Assembly: GCF_014337925.2 (NCBI RefSeq)
Contig: NZ_CP143423.1
Span: 4,308,501-4,372,500 of the forward strand
Direction: 5' to 3'
From: Roseobacter fucihabitans
Lineage (GTDB): Bacteria > Pseudomonadota > Alphaproteobacteria > Rhodobacterales > Rhodobacteraceae
Length of the DNA: 64,000 nt
Positions 54,546 through 63,642 of this stretch are shown here, piece by piece (the first letter of the stretch is position 1; each line of letters opens with the position of its first letter). Below the pieces are notes generated by a model. The model made no database searches. It saw only the letters and a program-made list of their open reading frames with translations, and had not been told where the DNA came from. The position numbers and the translations under genes are program-made.

Positions 54546-54685
54546 ATCATAACCTCCAGAAACGGCGTGGCCCGCAAAGCGGTCCCACGCACTCAAGACT
54601 TACCTCGTGACGCTTTGTAAATCATCATACCTCCATCATTGCAAACTGGATTCGAATTCGAAATCCCAGATGGGGGCCAATGTCG

Positions 54686-55297
54686 TCAAATAAGCAACAC
54701 TTGTGTACCAACCTTGGACAAGGCGAAGAGCTCCTGAATATGTTCATTATATAGGCCAATACACCCGTTGGAGGATTGCCGACCGATCTTGCGCGTATCA
54801 TGGGTCCCGTGGATCCGGTAATAGGTCCAGCTGAGGTAGAGCGCATGCGTGCCAAGCGGGTTATCCGGGCCGGGGCCGATAAAGGGCGGCCATTCCGGGT
54901 TGCGCTTGAGCATTGACGGTGTCGGCCGCCAGCTGGGCCCTTCGACCTTCTGCGTCACGCGGGTCCGGCCGCGGCGGGTCAACTCTTCGGTCAGGGGCAC
55001 GCTGGAGGGGTACAATTTATAGAAACCCTCGTCCTCCGCCCAATAATGCAAAGCACGGCTATCAATATCGACCAAAATCGCACCGTTTTTCAGATCAGAG
55101 AAGTAGGGACGCCAATCCAGGCTTCGGAAGCTTGAAATATTGCGCGGCACAACCTCGTTCAGGTCGCGCTCGCCCTGGGTGGTTGTGGCGGAATTCACCG
55201 AAGATGTATTCTGCGCAATCGCAGGCGTGGCAAGCATCGCAGCACTACCAGCCAAAAAGGACCGGCGGCTCGGAAATTCGAAAGGTTTGTTAGACAT
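54686..55297 (-). CDS. L,D-transpeptidase (YkuD), Tat-type signal
   Basis: 203 residues from ATG 55297 (MSNKPFEFPSRRSFLAGSAA). SRRSFLAG indicates twin-arginine export. The YkuD domain includes YRIHGTHDTRKIGRQSSNGC IGL-type catalytic block near residue 175. It makes 3-3 peptidoglycan crosslinks or anchors proteins. Second such enzyme at 55977. Confidence 0.93.
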   Translation of the reverse strand: MSNKPFEFPSRRSFLAGSAAMLATPAIAQNTSSVNSATTTQGERDLNEVVPRNISSFRSLDWRPYFSDLKNGAILVDIDSRALHYWAEDEGFYKLYPSSVPLTEELTRRGRTRVTQKVEGPSWRPTPSMLKRNPEWPPFIGPGPDNPLGTHALYLSWTYYRIHGTHDTRKIGRQSSNGCIGLYNEHIQELFALSKVGTQVLLI

Positions 55298-55464
55298 CGG
55301 ATGCCTCCTTAAACACGAAAAATTCAGAATTTGACGCAGATTATTGCGCGAAAGCCGCAGTCGCAAATCAAACCCTTGTCATCTGCGCTTCTGTCGCGGA
55401 TGTGCGTTTGAATTACAACGTATTGCAATATAAGCGTCAAAGGAACGTTTAGGGAGTGAAGATT

Positions 55465-55980
55465 ATGCGTCTGTTTTCGATTCTTCTCGCGGTGGGGCTG
55501 GTGTTGTCGGCCTGCGCGCCGTCTTCCGGGTTCAATGATAGTTCCAAGATTTACCGAATCGGTCGCAATGACACTGGCAAAATACAGTTCAGAATGCTGG
55601 ATGCCGTGAACGCCCTGCGCGGTGCGGCCGGGCAGGCATCCCTTGAGCTGGATCCGAAATTGAATGCGGCGGCGGCGACCCATTCGCGCGATATGTCGGT
55701 TCAGAACAGACCCTGGCATTTTGGATCAGACGGCTCGTCCCCGATCGATCGCATTCAGCGCGTTGGCTACAACGGACGTCTTGTTGGCGAAAATATCTCC
55801 GAAACCTTCGAATCAGAGCTCGAAACGCTGGGCGCATGGATGGAAAAACCCGATACCCGGCGGGTCATTCTGTCACCTGATGCACGGCAAATGGGGTTTT
55901 CGTGGTTTCAGGAATCAAACGGCAAAATCTGGTGGACGCTCGTGACCGGCAGCCCCGGATTCAGCACAGGACCGGTTTAG
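55465..55980 (+). CDS. CAP-domain (SCP/PR1) lipoprotein
   Basis: 171 residues from ATG 55465; GTG 55456 is an alternative start but GGGAG is spaced better for the ATG. MRLFSILLAVGLVLSAC is a lipoprotein signal. The CAP domain is shown by LDAVNALRGAAGQASLELDP, AAATHSRDMSVQNRPWHFG and GENISE. Extracytoplasmic; function unknown. Its stop overlaps the convergent transpeptidase gene by 4 bp. Confidence 0.9.
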   Translation: MRLFSILLAVGLVLSACAPSSGFNDSSKIYRIGRNDTGKIQFRMLDAVNALRGAAGQASLELDPKLNAAAATHSRDMSVQNRPWHFGSDGSSPIDRIQRVGYNGRLVGENISETFESELETLGAWMEKPDTRRVILSPDARQMGFSWFQESNGKIWWTLVTGSPGFSTGPV

Positions 55981-56477
55981 GCATTCAACGCGATCAGCGT
56001 ATCATCTTGAACCATCGCATAGATTTCTTCCATCTCCTCGTTTGCGACGGCAATGCAGCCCCAGGTCCAGTCCTTTGAATCGCGCCTGAATGGGTTCTTT
56101 TGACCGTGGATGAAAATATCACCGCCTGCGGATTTCCCCATCGCCTTGGCAAGCGCGACATCATTCACGTTCGGATATGAAATCCCCAGTGACAGGTGGA
56201 AATTGGAATTCGGGTTGCGGCGGTCGATCCGGTAAACCCCTTCGGGCGTGCGGCCATCGCCTTCGAACTGCTTGTGCCCAACCGGCGCAAAACCCAGGTT
56301 GATGTCATAACTCTTCAACACGGAGGCGTGATGCAAAAGATGCATCCTGCGCGCACCCTTGTTCACCACGACATATGTCACCTCTGGTCCGTCATAGCGG
56401 CGGAATTTTGAACTACCCGCACATCCGCTCAACGCAACGGCTGCTGCGGTCGATAAAATCAAATCTCTGCGACGCAT
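55977..56477 (-). CDS. L,D-transpeptidase family lipoprotein
   Basis: 166 residues. Lipoprotein signal MRRRDLILSTAAAVALSGC. YkuD-type active site: IFIHGQKNPFRRDSKDWTWG followed by CIAVANEEMEE with the catalytic Cys near 140. Periplasmic peptidoglycan remodelling. Confidence 0.92.
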   Translation of the reverse strand: MRRRDLILSTAAAVALSGCAGSSKFRRYDGPEVTYVVVNKGARRMHLLHHASVLKSYDINLGFAPVGHKQFEGDGRTPEGVYRIDRRNPNSNFHLSLGISYPNVNDVALAKAMGKSAGGDIFIHGQKNPFRRDSKDWTWGCIAVANEEMEEIYAMVQDDTLIALNA

Positions 56478-56563
56478 TTTATGCTGTCCTGTATGTCTTT
56501 TCGACGTTCTGCTCTTTTTTCACGGTTAACATGTATGAATGGTTAATCAAGTTCACAAATCTG

Positions 56564-57343
56564 TCAGCGATCTGATTTTCGCTCCATTTGTTTCTCTATG
56601 GCAATCAGCCGCGTCAGGACTTCGTCGCGGTAGGCATCCGTCACCGCACCGGCCTCTTCCTGATGCGCGTCCTGCATGGAATTCACGATCAGGCCCACCA
56701 ATAAGTTCACCACGGCAAAAGTAGTGATCATGATAAACGGTACGAAAAACGCCCAGGCATAGGGGTAGATTTCCATCACCGGACGCACGATTCCCATCGA
56801 CCAGCTCTCAAGCGTCATGATCTGAAACAGCGTATACCCGCTGAGCGGCAAGGATCCGAACCACTCGGGGAAACTCGCCGCAAAGAGCTTGGTCGCAATC
56901 ACCGCGCCGATATAGAAAATGATCGCCATCAACACGAATACACTGGCCATACCGGGCAGAGCGGTCACGAAACCTTCGACGACACGGCGCAACTGTGGCG
57001 CAACCGATATAACCCGAAGCACCCGCAAAATACGCAAAGCCCGCAACACGGACATGGTTTGCGAACCCGGTACCAGCGCCACAACCACAATCGCCAGATC
57101 AAACAGGTTCCATCCACTTTTGAAGAACCGCCCGCCCCGCGCGAAAATTTTCAACAGGATTTCAGCAATAAAAAACCCAAGGCAGGCGATATCCAACGCT
57201 ATGATCAAATCCCCCGCGCGGGCCATCAATTCAGGCGAGGTTTCCATGCCCAGAATGATCGCATTGAAGATGATGACCGCCATCACAAGGTTCGTCACCC
57301 AGGTCTGATCCAGCCAGGCATCCAATTGTTCGCGCAGTGTCAT
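56564..57343 (-). CDS. Voltage-gated sodium channel of the NavBac type
   Basis: 259 residues from ATG 57343 after AAGGAG. Six membrane spans; the S4 voltage sensor at 100-120 has arginines every third residue (LRALRILRVLRVISV), and the pore loop at 175-190 contains the selectivity filter TLESWS identical to that of NaChBac-type channels. A short cytoplasmic coiled tail ends the protein. Homotetramer in the inner membrane. It overlaps the RNA methyltransferase gene by 4 bp. Confidence 0.93.
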   Translation of the reverse strand: MTLREQLDAWLDQTWVTNLVMAVIIFNAIILGMETSPELMARAGDLIIALDIACLGFFIAEILLKIFARGGRFFKSGWNLFDLAIVVVALVPGSQTMSVLRALRILRVLRVISVAPQLRRVVEGFVTALPGMASVFVLMAIIFYIGAVIATKLFAASFPEWFGSLPLSGYTLFQIMTLESWSMGIVRPVMEIYPYAWAFFVPFIMITTFAVVNLLVGLIVNSMQDAHQEEAGAVTDAYRDEVLTRLIAIEKQMERKSDR

Positions 57344-58587
57344 GTCGATCTCCTTGGTTCGTCGCGCATATGGGCAGCCGTGAAGCTGGCGACAAGTTCC
57401 ACATGGGTGGACCAGCGGAATTGATCCACAACTTGTATCCAATCAATGGTAAAGCCCGCGTTTACCAGGGTTTGGGCGTCCCGCGCGAAACTCACCGGAT
57501 TACAGGAGACATAGGCGATGCGGGCCACGCGGGTCTTGGCAATCTCGCCCACCTGCGCCTCAGCCCCCGCACGCGGTGGATCCAGCACGATGGCACCCGC
57601 CTTGGCCATTTCATCGGGTAATAGCGGGCGGCGAAAAAGGTCGCGCGTTTCGCAGGTTACGGCTTTCAAGCCTTGCGCCTTGCGCCAGCCCTGATCCAGC
57701 GCATCGGTCATATCGCGGATGCCCTCAACGGCATGTACCTCTGCGTGCCGGGCAAGCGGCAGCGAAAAGGTGCCGCATCCGGCAAAAAGGTCGATGACCT
57801 GGCGCGCACCCTTGGTGATTTCCAAAACGGCATCGCGCAATGCAGTCTCACCATGCGCCGTGGCCTGCAAAAATGCGCCCGGTGGCGACGCGACCGAAAT
57901 GCCATCAAAACTGTGAACGGGCGGGGCGCGCATGGCGATGATTTCGCCGTCCCAAGACAACCGCACAAGGCCCAGCTGATCACAGGCCAAGGCCAAATGT
58001 TGCCGCAACGGGCCGTCCAGTGGTTTGCCATGGCTCACCGCCACATCGAGCCCCGAAACGGTGGTCGTCACCATCACCGACAGCGCCGTTTTGCGACTGG
58101 CCCCGATCACGGCGAGCGCCTCTGCCACCGGCACACCGGTCAGCACGGCCGGGTCCAGCAATTTACAGTCCGGAATCGCGATGATGCTCTCCGAGGCGCG
58201 CCCATGAAAGCCAACCATCGCGCCCTTTTTCGTGCGGCGCGCGGCGAAACCTGCGCGTCTGCGCGATTGCGCGGGAGAGGTTACGATCCGCCGAAAACCG
58301 GCCTCCAGCCCATGCGCGTGCAAGGCGGTGCGCACCACATCAACCTTCCAATCGGCCACGAATGCATCATCCGCATGTTGCATCTGGCACCCACCGCAGG
58401 ATTTGAAATGCCGACAGGGTGCGGCCACGCGACGCTCCGAGGGGCGCAGGATTTTGGCATCCCGCATCACCGTGCCCTCAATGGTGCCTTCGACAATTTC
58501 ACCGGGCAAAGTCAGCGGCACATAGACGGGCCCGTCGGCGACCCCATCCCCCTGCATCCCGAGGCGTTTGATTGTAATCTCTGTCAT
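57340..58587 (-). CDS. RNA 5-methyluridine methyltransferase (RumA/TrmA family)
   Basis: 415 residues from ATG 58587 (MTEITIKRLGMQGDGVADGP). N-terminal TRAM domain, an Fe-S cluster cysteine set (CRHFKSCGGCQ near 70 and a later Cys), SAM motif VIDLFAGCGTFSLPLARHAE near 270, and the catalytic YVSCNPVSFARD near 370. Likely modifies 23S rRNA. Confidence 0.93.
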   Translation of the reverse strand: MTEITIKRLGMQGDGVADGPVYVPLTLPGEIVEGTIEGTVMRDAKILRPSERRVAAPCRHFKSCGGCQMQHADDAFVADWKVDVVRTALHAHGLEAGFRRIVTSPAQSRRRAGFAARRTKKGAMVGFHGRASESIIAIPDCKLLDPAVLTGVPVAEALAVIGASRKTALSVMVTTTVSGLDVAVSHGKPLDGPLRQHLALACDQLGLVRLSWDGEIIAMRAPPVHSFDGISVASPPGAFLQATAHGETALRDAVLEITKGARQVIDLFAGCGTFSLPLARHAEVHAVEGIRDMTDALDQGWRKAQGLKAVTCETRDLFRRPLLPDEMAKAGAIVLDPPRAGAEAQVGEIAKTRVARIAYVSCNPVSFARDAQTLVNAGFTIDWIQVVDQFRWSTHVELVASFTAAHMRDEPRRST

Positions 58588-58627
58588 GACGCCGGACTTA
58601 CGGCAGGAAGCGGCGACACAACAGCCC

Positions 58628-60460
58628 CTATTCCGCGGCCTGCGTCCGAATAAACCCGCCCGACTGGCGCTCCCAATATTGTGCATAGCGTCCGTTTTGG
58701 GCCAGCAGCGCGTCGTGACTGCCGTTTTCTACGATCTGACCGTCATCCATAACGATAATACGGTCCATTTCGGTTAATGTGGACAGACGGTGCGCAATGG
58801 CCAGAACCGTTTTGCCCTCCATGACCCGCTCAAGCGCGGCCTGAATGGAGGCCTCCACTTCACTGTCGAGCGCGCTTGTAGCCTCGTCCAGCACAAGGAT
58901 CGGTGCATCCTTCAGAATGGCGCGGGCCAGCGCAATTCGCTGACGTTGCCCGCCCGACAATTTCACGCCGCGCTCGCCCAGATGCGCAGCGTAGCCGGTG
59001 CGCCCCTTATGATCGACCAGATCAAGGATGAAATCATGCGCTTCGGCCTTTTTGGCGGCAGCGATCACCTCCTCCGGGGTGGCGTCCGGCCGACCATACA
59101 TGATGTTATCATGCGCGGATCGGTTGAACATCGCGGTTTCCTGCGTAACCATGCCGATGTTGCGCCGCAGGCTCTCCTGCGTGACACCTGTGATGTCCTG
59201 CCCGTCGATCTCGATTCTGCCCTGTTCCGCATTATAGAGCCGCAAGAGCAGCGCGACGAGCGTCGATTTCCCAACACCGGACGCGCCGACAATCCCAAGC
59301 TTTTCCCCCGCGTGGATCGTCAGGTCTATGCCCTGAACGCCACCCTTGTCGCGCCCATAGGCAAAGCCAAGATCGCGCAGCACGATTTCACCGTCCGGCA
59401 CATTTAGATCGCGCGCGTCCAGGTCATCATCCACGCGATTGCGCGGTGTCAGCGTGCGGATACCGTCCTCAATCTCGCCGATGTTGGAATAAATCGCCAT
59501 CAGGGTGAAACTGACCCAGCCGGTCATCTGCGCGATACGGATCGCCACCGCGCCCGCCGCGACGATGTCGCCCTGAGACGCCTGCCCGGCCTGCCAAAGC
59601 ATGATCGTCCCGCCCAGCAACAGGACCGGCAACACGCCCGCAATCGCCATCAGCGCAAAGCGAAACCCCGCCGCCAGATAACCGAATTCCAAGGCGCGGG
59701 CGCGGAACGTCTGCATCGCGCCGAGCGCTGCGCGGTCCTCATGGTCCGCATGGGCAAACAGCTTGACCGTCTTGATGTTGGTGATTGTATCGACCACCTG
59801 TCCCGACACCATGGCGCGCGCGCCCGCACGCCCCGCGGCCAATTTGCGGATACGGGGCAGGAACCAATTAATCATTGCGAAATAGGCCATAAGCCAGACC
59901 GCAAATCCAAGCGCCACCCGCCAGTCGATTGCAAAGAGCAACAGGATCGAACCTGCGAGCGAGGCCAGCGCAAAAGCCACAACGTTGATCGCCTCGGACA
60001 CAACATCCGTGACGGCGCGCGCGGCCTGCATCTGTTTTTGGGCAATGCGCCCGGCGAAATCATCGTCGAAAAACCCGACCGTCTGGCCCAGGGTCCAGCG
60101 GTGCAGGCGCGAGAGCACCAACGGGTTCACATTGGGCTGCACGATGATCGCATTGGCCGAGGCCGACAGACCGAACAGCAAAGGCCGCGCGATCAGGAAA
60201 AACGCGACGGCCCCCACCAGCACGGCGATATTTTCGCCTGCGAAAAACGCCTCTGGTCCGGCGCGGGCGGTGGCATCAATGACCATGCCAAGGATCAGCG
60301 CCGTGCCCGCCTCCATCGCGCCCGCCGCCGCCGAGAAAAACGCGGCCAACCACAAGGCAGGCCAGGACCCCGACAGACACCAGCGCATGAACGCGCCCAA
60401 CGTTTCCGGTGGCGGACCTTCGGCAGATCGAAAAGCGTCGATCCAGTCAGATATTTTCAC
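58628..60460 (-). CDS. ABC exporter half-transporter (MsbA-like), second of pair
   Basis: 610 residues: six membrane spans in the first 330, then an ATPase with Walker A GIVGASGVGKSTLVALLLR near 395, signature LSGGQRQRIALARAIL near 505 and VLDEATSALDSEVEA. It overlaps the preceding ABC gene by 4 bp, so the two probably form a heterodimer. Substrate unknown (lipid, peptide or drug). Confidence 0.92.
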   Translation of the reverse strand: MKISDWIDAFRSAEGPPPETLGAFMRWCLSGSWPALWLAAFFSAAAGAMEAGTALILGMVIDATARAGPEAFFAGENIAVLVGAVAFFLIARPLLFGLSASANAIIVQPNVNPLVLSRLHRWTLGQTVGFFDDDFAGRIAQKQMQAARAVTDVVSEAINVVAFALASLAGSILLLFAIDWRVALGFAVWLMAYFAMINWFLPRIRKLAAGRAGARAMVSGQVVDTITNIKTVKLFAHADHEDRAALGAMQTFRARALEFGYLAAGFRFALMAIAGVLPVLLLGGTIMLWQAGQASQGDIVAAGAVAIRIAQMTGWVSFTLMAIYSNIGEIEDGIRTLTPRNRVDDDLDARDLNVPDGEIVLRDLGFAYGRDKGGVQGIDLTIHAGEKLGIVGASGVGKSTLVALLLRLYNAEQGRIEIDGQDITGVTQESLRRNIGMVTQETAMFNRSAHDNIMYGRPDATPEEVIAAAKKAEAHDFILDLVDHKGRTGYAAHLGERGVKLSGGQRQRIALARAILKDAPILVLDEATSALDSEVEASIQAALERVMEGKTVLAIAHRLSTLTEMDRIIVMDDGQIVENGSHDALLAQNGRYAQYWERQSGGFIRTQAAE

Positions 60461-62295
60461 GATGCCTCCTCGATGGTCAGAAATCCGCCGGATTGGCGGG
60501 CCCAGAAATCTGCATATAGCCCGCCCTGCGCCAAAAGCGCGTCATGGCTGCCATCCTCGACGATGCCGCCCTGATCGAGCACGAGAATACGGTCCATCTT
60601 GGCGATGGTGGACAGGCGATGCGCGATGGCGATCACGGTTTTGCCCTCCATCATGCCGTAAAGCGTATCCTGTATCGCAGCCTCGACTTCACTGTCGAGC
60701 GCACTGGTGGCCTCATCCAGCAACAATATCGGTGCGTCCTTGAGGATCACCCGCGCCAGGCTGACCCGCTGGCGTTGCCCGCCGGAGAGTTTCACGCCGC
60801 GCTCGCCAACCTGTGCGGCGTAACCGCGACGGCCCTCGGGATCCTCCAGATCGAGGATGAACTCATGCGCCTGGGCCTGTTTCGCCGCCGCGATGACCTC
60901 GGCCTCGCTGGCGTCATTGCGACCATAGAGGATGTTGTCGCGCACTGATCTGTGGAGCAGCGAGCTGTCCTGCTGCACCATACCGATAGACATCCGCAAG
61001 CTGTCTTGGCGGACCTTGGTGATATCCTGCCCGTCGATCAGAATCTGCCCGCCTTCCGGGTCATAAAACCGCAAGAGCAGTTTCACGAGCGTCGATTTAC
61101 CCGCCCCAGAGCGCCCGATCAAACCGATTTTCTCGCCCCGCCGGATGGTCAGATCAATCCGGTCCAGACCGCCCGCCGCACGCCCGTAGTGGTGCGACAA
61201 TTGTTTGATTTCTATTGTTCCGTCCGTGAGCTGAAGCGGTTTCGCTTCCGGGGAATCCGTCAGCGTGATGGGCTGTGCGATGGTTTCCATGCCCTCAGCC
61301 ACAACACCCAATTCGCGGAAAAACGTGGTCAGCGCCCACATGATCCAGCCGGTCATGGCATTAAGCCGCAGGCTGAGCGCGGTTGCCGCCGCCACGACGC
61401 CAACACTTGCCGACCCCTGCGACCACAGAAGGATCGCCCAGCCAACAACGCCGATGATCAACAACCCATTAAGCGCCACGAGCGTCACATCCATCACCGT
61501 AAAAATGCGCATTTCCTTCTGGAAGGTGACGCGCGTTTCCTCGATCGCTTCCTTGGCGTAATCAAGCTCCTGTTCGTGATGCGCGAACATCTTGACGGAA
61601 TGAATGTTGGTATAGGCATCCACGACCCGGCCCGTGACAAGCGAGCGCGCATTGGAAGCGGCCTGCGAGGCGGGACCGACACGCTTGATCGTCCAGCGCA
61701 GCAGGATCATGTAAAGCCCGAACCAGCCCAGCAAAGGGAGCAGCAAGCGCGGATCAGAGGTCGATAGCAAAATCGCGGCCCCGATCAGATAGGCCAGCGA
61801 AAAGGAGATCGCATCAAAGGCCTGAAACACCACCTCGCCCGCGGCGGGAGGCGTTTGCATGATGCGGTTGGCGACGCGTCCGGCGAAATCGTTTTCGAAC
61901 CAACCCACGGATTGGCGCAACACCTGGCGATGCGCGCGCCAGCGGATCAGCGTCCCGAAATTCGGCAGGATGGTGTTGTTGAGCAACGCGACATCCAACG
62001 CCTGCAACAACGGCCGAATGAGCAGGATAAACAGCGCGGCAATCGCCAGTTCCGTTCCGTAAGTGTCCCAGAACGTTACGGGATCGCCCTCCAACAGGTC
62101 CACGACCCGGCCCATGTAATAGATTAGTCCGACCTCAATCGCAGCCACAATGATGGACATCAAACCGGCCCAGAAGAAGACCTTTTTGAAGGGTTGCGAG
62201 TATTCCCAAAGGAACGGCCACAGTTTTTGGGGCGGGTGATCCGTGTCGGCGTAAGGTGTATAGGGATCAACAAGTCGTTCGAAAAAACGGAACAT
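60457..62295 (-). CDS. ABC exporter half-transporter (MsbA-like), first of pair
   Basis: 612 residues with the same layout as its neighbour: membrane domain to about 340, Walker A GLIGRSGAGKSTLVKLLLR, signature LSGGQRQRVSLARVIL and LLDEATSALDSEVEA. Both members keep a complete catalytic glutamate (DE), so neither ATP site looks degenerate. Coupled by ATGA to the next gene. Confidence 0.92.
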   Translation of the reverse strand: MFRFFERLVDPYTPYADTDHPPQKLWPFLWEYSQPFKKVFFWAGLMSIIVAAIEVGLIYYMGRVVDLLEGDPVTFWDTYGTELAIAALFILLIRPLLQALDVALLNNTILPNFGTLIRWRAHRQVLRQSVGWFENDFAGRVANRIMQTPPAAGEVVFQAFDAISFSLAYLIGAAILLSTSDPRLLLPLLGWFGLYMILLRWTIKRVGPASQAASNARSLVTGRVVDAYTNIHSVKMFAHHEQELDYAKEAIEETRVTFQKEMRIFTVMDVTLVALNGLLIIGVVGWAILLWSQGSASVGVVAAATALSLRLNAMTGWIMWALTTFFRELGVVAEGMETIAQPITLTDSPEAKPLQLTDGTIEIKQLSHHYGRAAGGLDRIDLTIRRGEKIGLIGRSGAGKSTLVKLLLRFYDPEGGQILIDGQDITKVRQDSLRMSIGMVQQDSSLLHRSVRDNILYGRNDASEAEVIAAAKQAQAHEFILDLEDPEGRRGYAAQVGERGVKLSGGQRQRVSLARVILKDAPILLLDEATSALDSEVEAAIQDTLYGMMEGKTVIAIAHRLSTIAKMDRILVLDQGGIVEDGSHDALLAQGGLYADFWARQSGGFLTIEEAS

Positions 62296-62463
62296 AGCGG
62301 GAGGCCTTACGATAGGATGTACGAAATGGTCAGGCGCTGCGATGCCGCGCCTTTCAGGGCTGGATTATGACAGCTTCAGCTGAACCAGATCCCGCGATAC
62401 ATTTCGTATTCCTCCGTGTTTGTCTGACGCTTGTACAAAACAGATGCCGCTTTGTCGACCGTT

Positions 62464-63642
62464 TCATTCGCCTGCAAGCAGTTGCTCACGGGTGAGCCGG
62501 AAATCCGACGCGATCCAAAGGCGCTCCAAAGCCGCCAGACGCGCGCCCAGCGCCTTGCCGCTCAACCCAGGCATCAGATCCTTCGCCGCAATCGGAAATC
62601 GCGCTTTTGACGCCGCTTTCAGGGGCAAAAGCGCGGCAGGTTCCAAAGGCTGGTTTGCCAAACCCGCGCGCAGCACAAGCGCACCACTTGCGAGCTCGAA
62701 ACCGTGACGATAGGCGATTTCAGCGATGGGCATCATATCGCTTATTGAATTGCGTAACCGGTCCAGAAATTGCGCGTCCTTACGGCTCAATCGCAATCGG
62801 CTGCTGGCATCCCCGCCCAAAGCCGCCAGACGCAAGCGCCAATTTCCATGCAACCCCAAGGCCTGCTCCAAATGGACGACGGGGCCGAGCATCGTGATAT
62901 CGCTGCCCGGTAAAACCCGTTGTAATGCACCGCTCTGCTGCATGCCAGCAACGGCCTGTGTCGGATCGTGGGCGGCGAGTAATTTACATATCTCGGACCC
63001 AATACGCTCCGCCGACAGGCTCTCCAGCCCCTCGGCATTCTGCGCGATTGCATCCATCGCATCGGGGCAAAACCCCTGCTCCGGGTCCGCGTACCATGCG
63101 TGAAACCGGAAATAGCGCAGAATACGCAGGTAATCCTCCCGGATACGGGCTCCGGCATCTTCGATGAACCTGATGCGGCGGGCCAGACAGTCCCTGAGCC
63201 CGCTCCCCAGCGGATCGATGATCTGCCCATCAGCTGTTGCATAAAGCGCATTCAGCGTGAAATCGCGTCGCTCAGCGTCTGACTTCATGTCACCACAAAA
63301 CGCAACCTCGGCACGGCGCCCATCGGTTTTCACGTCCTTGCGAAAGGTGGTGATTTCAAACCCCGTGCCTTCGGCAACAACCGTGACCGTCCCGTGATCA
63401 ATTCCGGTCGGCACCACTTTGAAGCCTTGCGCCTCTGCCAGCCTTGTGACCTGTTGCGGCGTGGCGTCACTCGCCATGTCGATATCCGAACCGCCCAATC
63501 CCAGGACGGCGTCACGCACACACCCCCCCACGAAATAGATATTTGCGCCCTCCACCGCGATGGCGTGACACACCGATTGCACAACCGGGTCCTTCAGCCA
63601 CGCCGTTTGCGGCGGGATCATTTCGATATCTGATCTGTCCAT
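62464..63642 (-). CDS. CCA tRNA nucleotidyltransferase / poly(A) polymerase family
   Basis: 392 residues from ATG 63642 (MDRSDIEMIPPQTAWLKDPV). Head domain with GGCVRDAVLGLGGSDIDMAS (the DxD metal site) near 40, RRDFTLNALY near 130 and ARIREDYLRILRYFRFHA near 165. Adds or repairs the tRNA CCA end. It begins 25 bp inside the NUDIX gene, indicating coupling. Confidence 0.93.
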   Translation of the reverse strand: MDRSDIEMIPPQTAWLKDPVVQSVCHAIAVEGANIYFVGGCVRDAVLGLGGSDIDMASDATPQQVTRLAEAQGFKVVPTGIDHGTVTVVAEGTGFEITTFRKDVKTDGRRAEVAFCGDMKSDAERRDFTLNALYATADGQIIDPLGSGLRDCLARRIRFIEDAGARIREDYLRILRYFRFHAWYADPEQGFCPDAMDAIAQNAEGLESLSAERIGSEICKLLAAHDPTQAVAGMQQSGALQRVLPGSDITMLGPVVHLEQALGLHGNWRLRLAALGGDASSRLRLSRKDAQFLDRLRNSISDMMPIAEIAYRHGFELASGALVLRAGLANQPLEPAALLPLKAASKARFPIAAKDLMPGLSGKALGARLAALERLWIASDFRLTREQLLAGE

